Shown: positions 52,527 through 62,212 of the stretch, piece by piece
Layout: each line of letters opens with the position of its first letter
How positions within the stretch are numbered: position 1 is the stretch's first letter
Origin: Njordibacter sp028825405
Lineage (GTDB): Bacteria > Pseudomonadota > Gammaproteobacteria > Pseudomonadales > Balneatricaceae
Assembly: GCF_047730065.1 (NCBI RefSeq)
Contig: NZ_CP159829.1
Span: 1,178,001-1,242,000, forward strand
DNA length: 64,000 bases
Direction of reading: 5' to 3'
Made by a program: the position numbers and the translations under genes
The notes under the pieces: model-generated
What the model saw: only the letters and a program-made list of their open reading frames with translations
What the model was told of the DNA's origin: nothing
Databases searched by the model: none

Positions 52527-53600
52527 CTATTGTTTGGGAGGCGCTTCACCGCCGTAGATTAACCATTGATGTGATAACCAATAGTAGTTCTTTTGTCCCC
52601 ATATGGGGGCTGTGCAGTTGTACCGATTACGTCCGATATTTAAAACTTTTTTGGCTTGCACGGTAAACTTCATTTTGGTTGGCCAGCGAGGTGCGTGCCT
52701 ATCCCCTGTAATAAAACAAGACAGTTGCTGCCTAACTCCCAGCTTTTGGGCTTGGGTTAGTTCAACCTCTAACAAAGGTTGGCCTCGCTCTGCCTGATCT
52801 AAACGAATGACTGGGTTTTTAAACGCAGTGTAGTTAGCTGGAAAAGGTTGAGAGGCAAGTTTAGTTTTAAGACTTTTTAATTGACTGTAGGCTCCAGCAG
52901 CAGGGAACCTTGGTAAGGCTTGAAAATCAGAAAATTGTGCCACCCCACCTGACTGTTGGCCAAAGGCAATATAGCCTTTGTCTTTAAGGGCCAGCTTAAG
53001 GCGGTTGTTATATTCGCCAAAAGGATAGGCCAGCCATTTTGGGACAGGCCCAAGCTCTTCAGTTAAGCGTTGCTGAGCGTAATCAATGTTGGTTAATGCC
53101 GCAGTTAGCCATGCTTTACCGTAGTTGGGTTTACGCACCAGATAATCATGATCTCGAGTGTGGTTAGCTAAGGTGCCCCCATGTTGCTTAAGCTCCCGAA
53201 GCATATCCCAAGTCATCGTGTGGCGTTGATTTTGATCTACAGGGTCAGTGTTCACAAACACTGTAAAAGGATAATTATATTGTTTCAATAAGGGAAAGCC
53301 TTGAAAATAAATATCACGCCAGGCATCGTCAAAGGTAATTACAATGGCTTTGTCTGGCAGTGCAGCGCCTTGCTGAACTGCATCTAGAGCCTGGGCTAGA
53401 TCGATCACTGTGTAGTTATTTTGTTTCAAATACTCTAAATGCTCTTCAAACTCTTGTGCGGACAAAGAGGTAGAGCGGGGCGCAGTCGAACTCACATGAT
53501 GATAAAGCAAAATATTAAAGCTATCAGCAGCAAAGCCGGTCAAAGGCCAGATAAGCCCCCAGCATAAGAATGAGACAAAACAGATGATTTGCTTGAGCAT
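52527..53600 (-). CDS. Polysaccharide deacetylase (NodB/PgaB-like)
   Basis: 357-residue exported protein. The signal peptide is MLKQIICFVSFLCWGLIWPL with cleavage near FAA. The NodB domain has the metal/catalytic motifs VITFDDAWRDIY (Asp-Asp) and ANHTRDHDYL (His pair), as in PgaB-type de-N-acetylases of surface polysaccharides. ATG 53600 is chosen because it gives a proper signal peptide. It starts 4 bp after the tautomerase stop. No other polysaccharide genes are nearby, so the substrate is unknown. Confidence 0.82.
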   Translation of the reverse strand: MLKQIICFVSFLCWGLIWPLTGFAADSFNILLYHHVSSTAPRSTSLSAQEFEEHLEYLKQNNYTVIDLAQALDAVQQGAALPDKAIVITFDDAWRDIYFQGFPLLKQYNYPFTVFVNTDPVDQNQRHTMTWDMLRELKQHGGTLANHTRDHDYLVRKPNYGKAWLTAALTNIDYAQQRLTEELGPVPKWLAYPFGEYNNRLKLALKDKGYIAFGQQSGGVAQFSDFQALPRFPAAGAYSQLKSLKTKLASQPFPANYTAFKNPVIRLDQAERGQPLLEVELTQAQKLGVRQQLSCFITGDRHAPRWPTKMKFTVQAKKVLNIGRNRYNCTAPIWGQKNYYWLSHQWLIYGGEAPPKQ

Positions 53601-53604
53601 GATG

Positions 53605-53802
53605 CTATTTATCCGGGAACAGATCGCTACACAATTCGCCCCCAAAGCCCCAGTCGGACTTTGGCACATCTCGGATCATGACTTGCACCGCACTTGGGTT
53701 TCCACCCGTAATGTCACACATGGTTTTAGTGAGTCCAGCAACAATTTGACGTTTTTGTTCGACCGAACGGCCTTCAAATAATTCGACTGTAATTAGGGGC
53801 AT
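53605..53802 (-). CDS. 4-oxalocrotonate tautomerase-family enzyme
   Basis: 65-residue protein starting MPLITVELFEGRSVEQKRQIV, with the catalytic Pro1 after Met removal and the short length of the 4-OT family. The upstream in-frame ATG at 53844 would bury Pro1 and is rejected. GGAAAT precedes the start. Members ketonise enols or dehalogenate small acids; no substrate can be inferred. It is the first gene of a two-gene unit with the deacetylase. Confidence 0.88.
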   Translation of the reverse strand: MPLITVELFEGRSVEQKRQIVAGLTKTMCDITGGNPSAVQVMIRDVPKSDWGFGGELCSDLFPDK

Positions 53803-53909
53803 AGGGATTTCCAAAGGATAGGTAAGGGTCGTTCTGAGATTCATTTTATATCTTCGTTAAAGGCCTATGCAAGGTAAAAAACTTCGGCTAAAGTAGCCGC
53901 TCTTAGCTT

Positions 53910-54839
53910 ATGCATGGATGGACAGTGAAAAATTATAAAAAGAATCCGCTTATTGGTATGGGCTTGATGACGCTGGCTATGGTGTTAGTGCCGATTCTGG
54001 ACTTATTTGCCAAACTTTTGACGCTAGATTACGCCGTACTAGAAATCACATGGGCTCGGTTTGTGTTTCATGGACTATGGTTATTACCTTTGTTAGCTTG
54101 GAAGGGTATTGTTTGGTGGCGTATGCCACCCCAACCTTGGTTACAAATTAGTCGCAGTTTGATACTCACCGTTACCACGGTAGCCTTCTTTTTTGCCATC
54201 AAAGACAACCCAATTCCGACAGCATTAACGCTGTTATTTATTTCCCCTTTAGTGGTGGCCGTAGTCGCACCAATATGGCTTGGTGAGTCTTTTGATGCAT
54301 TAAGAGGCCTTGCTGTAGTCTTTGGATTTGTGGGGGTTTTAATTGTATTGCGACCCACGGCAGACAGTTTTTCACCCTCCATATTATGGGGCGTGTTATC
54401 TGGAGTGACTTACGCCTTCTATATTATGATTACGCGCAAGTTGAGCGCCTCTGTGCCACCGTTATTAACGTTATTTTATACGGCCATAGGCGGTGTTTTG
54501 GTGCTGACTCCAATCTTGCTATTGAGCAATGTATGGAAAATGCCAGATTTAACAGGTTGGGTGATGATGGCCAGTATGGGATTATTTGCAGCCATTGGGC
54601 ACTTTTTTATTATCATGGCGTGTGAATACGCGACGGCTTCGCAATTGAGCCCGTTTAATTATTTTGAAATTGTAGCAGCGACGGCGATCAGTTACTTTGC
54701 ATTTGATTTTTTCCCAGACCCTTATGTTTGGGTGGGAGTCGCTATTATTTGTATCAGTGGTGCCTACGTGTCCTATCGTGAGTTACAGTTGAGTAAAAGA
54801 GCCCATGCGATTCAAGATGGTCGCTTAGATATACTTTGA
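53910..54839 (+). CDS. EamA/DMT-superfamily transporter
   Basis: 309-residue protein with ten helices; LVPILDLFAKLLTLDYAVLEITWARF and the C-terminal FEIVAATAISYFAFDFFPDPYVWVG fit the EamA family. Starts at 53910 (ATG) or GTG 53925 (GGATGG upstream) are possible. It runs directly into a cysteine desulfhydrase-like gene 20 bp downstream, so export of cysteine or a related thiol metabolite is an attractive inference. Confidence 0.85.
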   Translation: MHGWTVKNYKKNPLIGMGLMTLAMVLVPILDLFAKLLTLDYAVLEITWARFVFHGLWLLPLLAWKGIVWWRMPPQPWLQISRSLILTVTTVAFFFAIKDNPIPTALTLLFISPLVVAVVAPIWLGESFDALRGLAVVFGFVGVLIVLRPTADSFSPSILWGVLSGVTYAFYIMITRKLSASVPPLLTLFYTAIGGVLVLTPILLLSNVWKMPDLTGWVMMASMGLFAAIGHFFIIMACEYATASQLSPFNYFEIVAATAISYFAFDFFPDPYVWVGVAIICISGAYVSYRELQLSKRAHAIQDGRLDIL

Positions 54840-54859
54840 GCAGGATAAAGGATCAGTAT

Positions 54860-55903
54860 ATGAGGCATTGGGTTAACAGCGCTCTAAGTGCAATAGAAGC
54901 CGATTATCAACGCTCAGCAGATACGCATTTAATAAAACTAGAACTGCCTAACTTTGAGGGTATCAATGTCTACCTTAAAGACGAAAGCACACATCCAACG
55001 GGCAGTTTAAAACATCGATTGGCTCGTTCTTTATTTTTATATGCTTTGTGCAATGGAAAGATTGACGCCAACACCACAGTCGTGGAAGCATCGTCGGGCA
55101 GCACTGCCGTATCAGAAGCCTATTTCGCTAAGCTGATTGGTGTCGCGTTTATTGCTGTGATGCCCAAATCTACTTCGGCCCAAAAGATAGCTCAAATTGA
55201 GGGCTTTGGTGGCCATTGCCATTTTGTTGATAATGCCACTCAAATGCATGCTGTGGCCTTAAAACTCGCCCAAGAGTCTCAGGGCTACTTCATGGATCAA
55301 TTTATGTATGCAGAAAGGGCAACAGATTGGCGTGGCAACAACAATATTGCAGAAAGTATTTTTAGACAAATGTCTCATGAGCCTCATCCCATTCCTCATA
55401 CGGTGGTTATGAGTGCCGGCACAGGGGGCACATCAGCCACTCTTGGACGATATATCCGTTACTTAGGGTATGACACTAATTTAGTGGTGGTCGATCCCGA
55501 AAATTCAGCCTTTTATCCCAGTTACTTGAATCAAGACCCCAGTTATGTCACTGGCATTAGTAGCCGTATTGAGGGCATTGGCAGACCTCAAGTAGAGGCC
55601 TCATTTATGCCTGATGTGATTGACAGTATGATTCAAGTGCCTGATTTAGCCAGTATTGCAGCCATGCTTTGGTTAGAACAGCAGACGGGACGCAAAGCAG
55701 GGCCTTCAACAGGGACTAATTTATGGGGTGCGCTGGAAGTGGCGCAAAACATGAGAACTCAAGGCCTTAAAGGCTCCATAGTTACTCTTTTGTGTGACAG
55801 TGGAGATCGTTATTTAAACACTTACCATAGTGCAAGTTGGGTTGCCAAGCACATAGGCGACCCTAAAATTTATCAGCACAAACTGGAAGAGATTTTTCAA
55901 TAA
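54860..55903 (+). CDS. PLP-dependent cysteine synthase/desulfhydrase-like enzyme
   Basis: 347-residue fold-type II PLP enzyme. The PLP lysine is in STHPTGSLKHRLAR; VVEASSGSTAVSEAYFAKLIG and SAGTGGTSATLGRYIRY bind the cofactor phosphate and substrate. The long insert and STGTNLWGALEVA resemble the Cds1-type cysteine desulfhydrase group rather than CysK/CysM. It may degrade cysteine to pyruvate, sulfide and ammonia. ATG 54860 (AGGA upstream) is preferred over TTG 54836, which overlaps the EamA gene. Confidence 0.82.
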   Translation: MRHWVNSALSAIEADYQRSADTHLIKLELPNFEGINVYLKDESTHPTGSLKHRLARSLFLYALCNGKIDANTTVVEASSGSTAVSEAYFAKLIGVAFIAVMPKSTSAQKIAQIEGFGGHCHFVDNATQMHAVALKLAQESQGYFMDQFMYAERATDWRGNNNIAESIFRQMSHEPHPIPHTVVMSAGTGGTSATLGRYIRYLGYDTNLVVVDPENSAFYPSYLNQDPSYVTGISSRIEGIGRPQVEASFMPDVIDSMIQVPDLASIAAMLWLEQQTGRKAGPSTGTNLWGALEVAQNMRTQGLKGSIVTLLCDSGDRYLNTYHSASWVAKHIGDPKIYQHKLEEIFQ

Positions 55904-56033
55904 TACCCATGGACGCTGGACCTTTAGGTATTGCCTGAAATACAGTCCAAAACGCCGCTATCACTGCTACTTAGCCAAAAGTTGAAGTGTTCTACTAGTA
56001 ATTAATTGTTGCAGTTCAGTTTAGTCTATTCGA

Positions 56034-56963
56034 CTAATCTAGGGTCGGTTCAATGTCTTCTAAATCGTAGGGCGTGGCCTGATATACGCAATAGTTGAGC
56101 CAGTTACTAAAGAACAAATAACCATGGCTGCGCCACGATGCCTTAGGCTTGGCGCTGGCATCATCATTGGGAAAATAATTGATGGGTAACATGGGGTTTA
56201 AACCTGCGGCTCGGTCTCTGTGGTATTCATCACCCAAAGTATTAGCACCGTATTCTGGGTGGCCAGTAATATAAACTTGGCGGCGATCTTTACTGGTCAT
56301 AATATAAGCCCCAGAGGCGTCTGACTGGGCTAAGACAATGAGGTCAGTATTTGCCAAAATGTAATCTACTTGAAAATCAGCGGTACGCGATTGAGGTGCC
56401 AAAAATTGATCATCAAAGCCACGAGTGAGCGCCTCATGTCCAAAGTTCACGGTTTGCTGGTAGACCCCAGATAGTTTTTGTGCCCGAGTTTGTTTGGGTA
56501 AATTGTACAAAGACTTTAAGCCTGCTTGGGCCGCCCAACACAAAAATAAAGTGGAAGTCACGTGGGTTCGAGACCATTGAATAATTTCGTCCACTTGCGG
56601 CCAGTAAAGCACATCTTCAAAAGCGACTAATCCAAGAGGCGCGCCAGTAATAATGAGGCCATCATAATTATGATCTTTAATTTGCTCAAAATTACGGTAA
56701 AAGCTATTTAAATGTTCTACGGGCGTATTCTTGCTAGAACGGTTGTCCACCCTTAATAACTCTATGTCTACCTGTAAAGAAGAATTAGACAATAAGCGCA
56801 TAATTTGATTTTCAGTTTCAATTTTTTTAGGCATCAAGTTAAGGATGATGACTTTGAGTGGACGAATGTCTTGGTTGAGTGCCCGTGTTTCAGTCATCAC
56901 AAACACGTTTTCTTTTTGCAGCACGCTGGTGGCAGGCAAGGCATCTGGAATGCGGATTGGCAT
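56034..56963 (-). CDS. metA: Homoserine O-succinyltransferase MetA
   Basis: Activates homoserine for methionine synthesis. The 309 residues carry the catalytic Cys142 (TLFLCWAAQAG) and the HPEYG His/Glu pair. Position 111 is Gly in ITGAPLGLVAF, the residue that separates succinyl- from acetyl-CoA users (Gly for succinyl as in E. coli, Glu for acetyl). A succinyltransferase is therefore predicted. It is divergent from livK across 349 bp. No MetJ-box-like tandem AGACGTCT was seen. Confidence 0.94.
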   Translation of the reverse strand: MPIRIPDALPATSVLQKENVFVMTETRALNQDIRPLKVIILNLMPKKIETENQIMRLLSNSSLQVDIELLRVDNRSSKNTPVEHLNSFYRNFEQIKDHNYDGLIITGAPLGLVAFEDVLYWPQVDEIIQWSRTHVTSTLFLCWAAQAGLKSLYNLPKQTRAQKLSGVYQQTVNFGHEALTRGFDDQFLAPQSRTADFQVDYILANTDLIVLAQSDASGAYIMTSKDRRQVYITGHPEYGANTLGDEYHRDRAAGLNPMLPINYFPNDDASAKPKASWRSHGYLFFSNWLNYCVYQATPYDLEDIEPTLD

Positions 56964-57312
56964 GAGAAACTCTCTACAATAATAATGGGCTTAATGAGCA
57001 GTGCAGTAAGTGTAGCAGAAAAGAAGAGGCTTGCTGAAGAGTCTGTAACCTCAAATATTAATTAGAAAATCTTAAGAAATTAACCCTAACACTCAATTAA
57101 TGCGCATTAATGATGCAATTAAGGTTTGAACTCTGCCGTTAGAAAACGATATACTCAGTTATCGATGCGGCCATTTGGCCCTGAGAGGCTAGGTATAATT
57201 CAATACCTAAACCAAACTTAGATTGCTAGGTTAGACAAAGTTTAAGCACTGCTTGAACGATGACTGGTCTGTATCACGATACTAAATATAAAATTCCCAG
57301 AGGAATAGGTTA
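56964..57312. other. 349-bp divergent spacer metA/livK
   Basis: No gene is seen. It contains a perfect 16-bp palindrome ATTAATGCGCATTAAT (57096-57111), a GGCC-ATTT-GGCC hairpin (about 57169-57180) and a 6-bp hairpin AGGTAT/ATACCT (about 57190-57207). Promoters for both genes are expected here, but none is clear. Confidence 0.55.
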
Positions 57313-58512
57313 ATGCAAAACATATTTAAAAAGACACTACTTGCTGCAGCAACTGCAACTTTGTTGGCAGGCACTGCATATGCAGGAGGCCACGAGGAAA
57401 AAGTGGGTGTGATTCTAGGGTTTACTGGTCCAATCGAATCTCTGACGCCAACCATGGCTGACAGTGCAGAACTGGCTTTCGCTGAAGCATCTAATTCGGG
57501 TCTGTTATTGGATGGCAAGGTGTTAGTTGCTGTGCGTGCCGATTCTACTTGTGTCGACTCTTCTGCCGCCACAGCTGCTGCTGAGCGTTTGGTCAACTCT
57601 GACAACGTGGTTGCCATCATGGGTGCCGACTGTTCTGGTGTGACTGGCGCTATAGCGAAGAACGTAGGTGCTCCAAATGGCGTAGCTATGGTTTCTCCTT
57701 CAGCTACGTCTCCTGGTTTAAGTGCTATTGACGACAACGGTGTATTTTTCCGCACTGCGCCTTCTGATGCACGTCAGGGCGTGGTCTTGGCTGACATCGT
57801 TATGGGCCGTGGCATTGACACAGTGGCTGTGACTTACACTAACAACGACTACGGTAAAGGGCTAGCCGATGCCTTTGCTACAGCTTACCGTGCAGCGGGT
57901 GGTAAAATTACCATCGAAGCTGCTCACGAAGATGGCAAGGCAGATTACTCTGCTGAAGTTGGCGCATTGTCTGCTTCTGGTGCCTCTGAGCTAGTGGTGC
58001 TTGGCTATGTTGACCAAGGCGGTCGTGGCATCATCCAATCTTCTTTAGACTCGGGCGCATTTGAGCGTTTCATTCTTGCTGACGGCATGATTGGTGATTC
58101 ATTATTAGATGTTGACGGTGGCATTGAAGGTACTTTTGGTACGCTACCTGGTTCAGAGTCTAAGGGCGCATCCATGTTTAATGATGTTGCAGCTGCAGCT
58201 GGCCTAGACGGCTCTGCTCCCTATGCGGCTCAGTCATATGATGCAGGCGCACTCATTGCCCTAGCTATGCAATCTGCCGGCTCTGCTGATCGTGCAGGCA
58301 TTGTGGCTCACATGAGCAAAGTTGCTAACGCTCCTGGCGAAATCATCTTACCGGGTGAATTGGCTAAAGGTTTGAAAATCTTAGCAGACGGTGGCGAAAT
58401 TAACTACGAAGGTGCAACCAACGTAGAATTTGATGCCAACGGTGACCCTGCTGGATCTTACAAAGAGCAAGAAGTTAAAGGTGGTGCATTCACTACTGTC
58501 AAGGTTCACTAA
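57313..58512 (+). CDS. Branched-chain amino acid/amide ABC binding protein (LivK-like)
   Basis: 399-residue periplasmic type I binding protein. The signal peptide (MQNIFKKTLLAAATATLLAGTAYA) is followed by the family start EEKVGVILGFTGPIES and blocks ADSAELAFAEA, IMGADCSGVTGAIA and YTNNDYGKGLADAFATAY. It probably feeds the LivFGHM transporter encoded on the other strand 2.3 kb away. Ligand may be branched-chain amino acids, amides or urea-like compounds. AGAGGAAT precedes the ATG, and a terminator follows. Confidence 0.88.
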   Translation: MQNIFKKTLLAAATATLLAGTAYAGGHEEKVGVILGFTGPIESLTPTMADSAELAFAEASNSGLLLDGKVLVAVRADSTCVDSSAATAAAERLVNSDNVVAIMGADCSGVTGAIAKNVGAPNGVAMVSPSATSPGLSAIDDNGVFFRTAPSDARQGVVLADIVMGRGIDTVAVTYTNNDYGKGLADAFATAYRAAGGKITIEAAHEDGKADYSAEVGALSASGASELVVLGYVDQGGRGIIQSSLDSGAFERFILADGMIGDSLLDVDGGIEGTFGTLPGSESKGASMFNDVAAAAGLDGSAPYAAQSYDAGALIALAMQSAGSADRAGIVAHMSKVANAPGEIILPGELAKGLKILADGGEINYEGATNVEFDANGDPAGSYKEQEVKGGAFTTVKVH

Positions 58513-58532
58513 GCACGAACCTAATGTTTGAC

Positions 58533-58569
58533 AAAACCCCGTCTTGGAGTGATCCAAGGCGGGTTTTTT
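58533..58569 (+). terminator. Intrinsic terminator after the LivK-like gene
   Basis: Stem ACCCCGTCTTGGA / TCCAAGGCGGGT (one bulge and one G-U) with loop GTGA is followed by T residues. Confidence 0.85.
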
Positions 58570-58679
58570 AATGCTTCAATTTTCTTACAGATAAGGTTAC
58601 AATTTAAGAATAGAAATGCTAGTCACAAGATTTTTCGTCAGCTTGTAAAGAAAATTTTCAAAATAAAAAAGAGGTAAGT

Positions 58680-59783
58680 ATGAAGCGTACACTCATAAAT
58701 GTTGTTGTTCTTGGTACAGTAATAGGGTCTAGTCTAGTGCAAGCTGGCGGTTTTGATCGTTCAGGCCAAGACACCTCGATCATCCTCAAAGAGGGTAACT
58801 TGTTAGAAGTGCTTTCAGTCTCTGTAAATCCTAAGGTTACTGGTAAATATGGTGCAGCCATTGGTGGCGGTGATACTGGTGAAACACTGCCTAATTACAG
58901 TTACACTACCATGGCCTTCAAAACAGACATCTCTGACGAAGTGTCTATAGCAGTGATTCAAGATAGCCCATATGGTGCACATGTGGGTTGGACGAGTGGC
59001 ACAGTCGGCTCATCTTACAGTGGCATTAATGCTGAAATTAAGTCAAGCGCGACCACTATTTTGGGCAGTTATGATGTTGCAGATAATGTTACCGTTTATG
59101 GAGGTCTGAAATCTCAGTCTGTTTCTGCAACAGTAGCGAATCCTCTCGTTAATGGTTATACATTAACCACTAACACAGATTCAAGTATGGGATATTTAAT
59201 TGGTGCTGCGATTCAAAAGCCAGAGATTGCTATGCGTGTTGCTCTTACGTACCACGCGAAAATTAAGCATGATTTAGCTGCGATAGAGGCTTTTGGAGCA
59301 TCAGCTTATCCAAGTGCGCCTTTGTCACTTTACACCCCAGAAGCATTTAATCTAGACTTTCAAACAGGTGTAGCCGCAAATACTTTGCTATTTGGCTCTG
59401 TTCGATTTGCGAAGTGGAAGCAGTTTATCGTTAGCCCAACAGTATATGTTGGCGCTGCTGGACAGCCGTTGAAAGAGTTTACTCAAAACCCAACTACCTA
59501 CTCTATTGGTTTAGGTCGAAAGTTTACTGATCAATGGTCTGGTGCTGTGACGTATGGAACAGAATCTGCTGAAGGTGTAGAGGGTGGTCCAATGGGACCA
59601 ACTGACGGTTATAGTAAGCTTGGACTTGGTGTGACTTATACTGGTGACAAAGCAACAGTTACGCTGGGTGTTCAGAAGGTTGATCTAGGCGATATTGATG
59701 TTGTTGGCCCTAGTGTTCTTTCGGCAAAAATGACTGGTAATACAGCATTAGTAACGGCAGTTAAGGTTGGTTATAAGTTCTAA
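58680..59783 (+). CDS. FadL/OmpP1-family outer-membrane protein
   Basis: 367-residue beta-barrel precursor with signal peptide (to about residue 22, SSLVQA) and a C-terminal aromatic ending (KVGYKF) as needed for BAM insertion. The mature N-terminus AGGFDRSGQDTSIILKEGN resembles the hatch region of FadL-like channels, which pass hydrophobic compounds. It is flanked by terminators on both sides, so it is its own unit. Its closeness to a solute-binding protein suggests but does not prove a shared substrate. Confidence 0.8.
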   Translation: MKRTLINVVVLGTVIGSSLVQAGGFDRSGQDTSIILKEGNLLEVLSVSVNPKVTGKYGAAIGGGDTGETLPNYSYTTMAFKTDISDEVSIAVIQDSPYGAHVGWTSGTVGSSYSGINAEIKSSATTILGSYDVADNVTVYGGLKSQSVSATVANPLVNGYTLTTNTDSSMGYLIGAAIQKPEIAMRVALTYHAKIKHDLAAIEAFGASAYPSAPLSLYTPEAFNLDFQTGVAANTLLFGSVRFAKWKQFIVSPTVYVGAAGQPLKEFTQNPTTYSIGLGRKFTDQWSGAVTYGTESAEGVEGGPMGPTDGYSKLGLGVTYTGDKATVTLGVQKVDLGDIDVVGPSVLSAKMTGNTALVTAVKVGYKF

Positions 59784-59809
59784 TCTAGAAAGATGAGTAA
59801 CCGAAATCC

Positions 59810-59843
59810 AAAGCCTGATTAGAGTAATTTAATCAGGCTTTTT
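59810..59843 (+). terminator. Intrinsic terminator after the FadL-like gene
   Basis: A perfect 12-bp stem (AAAGCCTGATTA / TAATCAGGCTTT) with an 8-base loop is followed by T residues. Confidence 0.88.
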
Positions 59844-59863
59844 AATGCCTGAATCTTATACTT

Positions 59864-60592
59864 ATGCCGAATGATTTATCCGATCCACTATTAATCATTT
59901 ACCAAGATGATGACCTGGTTGCCATCAACAAGCCCAGTGGTTTGTTGGTGCACCGCAGCCCTATCGATAAGCACGAGACCCGTTTTGCCGTGCAGCAACT
60001 GCGCAACCAACTGGGCCAGCATGTTTACCCCTTGCATCGCTTAGACAAACCCACTTCTGGGGCATTGGTGTTTGCATTGTCACAGGAGGCGGCTAGTTTT
60101 TATGGACAGCAGTTTCAAGAGCATCAAATTCAAAAGACTTATTGGGCCTTGGTGCGGGGCTATGGTCCTCAAAATATGGCTATTGACCATGGTTTGAAGG
60201 AGGAAGCGGATGATTATGCGGATACAAAGGTGGCTTTCGAACCCAAGCATGCGTTAACTCATGTCCAGTGCTTAAGCGAGTTTGAAATTCCCTTGCAGGT
60301 GGATCGATATGCCACAACGCGTTTATCTTTAATGCAATGTGAGCCCATCACTGGACGCAAACATCAGATTAGGCGCCATTTAAAGCACATAGGGCATCCG
60401 ATTGTGGGTGATTCTCGTCATGGCAAGGGGTTACTGAATCGGGCCTGTGAGCGCTATTTTAGCGCTGGACGTTTGTGGTTGGCCTGCACCCAAGTGATAC
60501 TCACAGCAAGACAGGGCCAGCCAGTGGTGATTGAAGCTCCTTTAGCCACAGATTTTGAGGGGGTATTAAGGCAGTTGGGTCATTCGTGTTAG
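59864..60592 (+). CDS. truC: tRNA pseudouridine(65) synthase TruC
   Basis: 242-residue RluA-family pseudouridine synthase. The catalytic Asp61 is in PLHRLDKPTSGAL, and QIRRHLKHIGHPIVGDSRHGKGLLNR matches the TruC group, which modifies U65 in two tRNAs. It lacks the S4 domain found in RluC/RluD. Start at ATG 59864 lies 20 bp past the preceding terminator with little leader. Confidence 0.88.
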   Translation: MPNDLSDPLLIIYQDDDLVAINKPSGLLVHRSPIDKHETRFAVQQLRNQLGQHVYPLHRLDKPTSGALVFALSQEAASFYGQQFQEHQIQKTYWALVRGYGPQNMAIDHGLKEEADDYADTKVAFEPKHALTHVQCLSEFEIPLQVDRYATTRLSLMQCEPITGRKHQIRRHLKHIGHPIVGDSRHGKGLLNRACERYFSAGRLWLACTQVILTARQGQPVVIEAPLATDFEGVLRQLGHSC

Positions 60593-60826
60593 ACGTTAAA
60601 AGTGCAACGCTAAAAATCTCAAACTAAAAAGACAAACAGTAATAAAAATCTGACATAAAAAGCTAAAATAAAAACAAGAAGTTAAAAGTGGAGATATAAG
60701 ACCGAAAAAGGAAAACAAAAGCAAACAAAAGGTCTAGGCAGCTTTAATCTCACTGCCATGCCCATTAACTATATGCCCAAAACCCCTGCTCTAATCCATT
60801 GTCCTATCATTTATGCTGCCTAGCAC
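60593..60826. other. A-rich spacer between convergent truC and livM
   Basis: No gene is seen. The + strand is very rich in A with many 4-5 A tracts between about 60610 and 60730, so the livM transcript would end in a long pyrimidine-rich, weakly structured 3' region. This may be a Rho-dependent end. Confidence 0.5.
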
Positions 60827-62212
60827 CTAAATGGTGTGTAAGCGTGTTCGTTCAGGAATGATTCCCTTTGGCATAAAGCGCATGGTAAGCAATAACACTA
60901 AGCCCATAATGAATAAACGTAAGTGCGGTGCACTCTTAAGTAAATGGGACCGTAAGTCGCTGGCTTGGTCCATGCCTGCAGTCACCAGATCCATAAAGGC
61001 GATGGATAAAGGTTCGGCTTCTATCCACATAAACCAGATAAAGAAGCCACCAAAAACAGCACCTAAATTATTGCCACTACCACCAATAATGACCATTAAC
61101 CACACTAAAAAGGTAAAGCGTAAAGGCTGATAAGCAGTGGGTGTAAACTGACCATCTATAGTGACCAGCATCGCCCCAGCAATGCCTACCACAGCACTTC
61201 CCAATACAAACACTTGCAGGTGCTGGCGGACCACGTTTTTACCCATGGCATTAGCGGCTTCTTCGTTATCGCGGATAGCCCGCATCATGCGTCCCCATGG
61301 AGAGTTGAGGGCTTTAATACTGAGCAATAAAACGACGACTAAAACCACGGTAAATAATCCGGTATAGCATAATTTAACGAAGATGCTTGAACTTTGAATA
61401 ACCAATTGCTGCAGAGCTTCAGTGCGCTGCGCGTCTGCGAGTGCAGATAAGCGGCCACTAAATAAAGACGTTACCAGATCAATAAACCAAGGTGTGGTTT
61501 GTAGATTAAGTTCAAAAGGCACTGGCCGGTCTAAACCTGCCACATTTTTAACTCCACGGGCGAGCCAATCTTCATTTTTTAATACGGCAATAATGATTTC
61601 AGAAATGCCTAGAGTGGCAATGGCTAGGTAATCTGAGCGCAAACCAAGAGTGATTTTACCAATCACCCAAGCCACACCCGCAGCCATAATACCCCCTAAA
61701 ACCCATGAAAAGATCACGGGCATGCCCATGCCCCCAAGGAACCCATAAGTGGCTGGATCAACATTTTCAATGGCATATACGGCTGGTGCATAAAAGTGAT
61801 TAATCACAAAGTAGGCACCAATAAATAATCCGGCCAAGGTCAGGCGACGTTGCCAGCTGGCGGCCATATTGCGATAAACAAGAATGGCCAAGACGATGGT
61901 AATCACCACTAAGATAAAACTGACCACCATGCCTTGACCACCCACAGACCAAGCCTCGAGGACAGGTGCTTCAGATACTAAAACTGCAGCTAAGCCACCC
62001 AATGCAGTAAAGCCCATGACGCCTAGGTTTAGCAAACCCGCGTAACCCCATTGGATATTGACGCCCAAAGACATGATTGCAGAAATAAGGCATAAATTTA
62101 AAATGGCTAACGCAAAAGGCCAAGATTGCCCCATACCGACGCCAAGCAGCAACAAGGCCATGACTGTGAAAGCTAAAGGTGCGCGATTCTTTTGGTTTAA
62201 TAGTGCATTCAT
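60827..62212 (-). CDS. livM: Branched-chain amino acid ABC permease LivM
   Basis: 461-residue inner-membrane permease of the BPD-transp-2 family. SLGVNIQWGYAGLLNLGVMGFTALGG, GKITLGLRSDYLAIATLGISEI and NSPWGRMMRAIRDNEEAANAMGKN are the LivM hallmarks. It is longer than many LivM proteins because of the region between the early helices and the core. The start overlaps the livH stop by 1 base (TAATG), so translation is coupled. It is the last gene of the operon. Confidence 0.92.
   Translation of the reverse strand: MNALLNQKNRAPLAFTVMALLLLGVGMGQSWPFALAILNLCLISAIMSLGVNIQWGYAGLLNLGVMGFTALGGLAAVLVSEAPVLEAWSVGGQGMVVSFILVVITIVLAILVYRNMAASWQRRLTLAGLFIGAYFVINHFYAPAVYAIENVDPATYGFLGGMGMPVIFSWVLGGIMAAGVAWVIGKITLGLRSDYLAIATLGISEIIIAVLKNEDWLARGVKNVAGLDRPVPFELNLQTTPWFIDLVTSLFSGRLSALADAQRTEALQQLVIQSSSIFVKLCYTGLFTVVLVVVLLLSIKALNSPWGRMMRAIRDNEEAANAMGKNVVRQHLQVFVLGSAVVGIAGAMLVTIDGQFTPTAYQPLRFTFLVWLMVIIGGSGNNLGAVFGGFFIWFMWIEAEPLSIAFMDLVTAGMDQASDLRSHLLKSAPHLRLFIMGLVLLLTMRFMPKGIIPERTRLHTI

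Noticed and set aside
56964..57312. MetJ boxes or a SAM riboswitch upstream of metA.
   Set aside because: No tandem AGACGTCT-like octamers and no conserved riboswitch core could be recognised.
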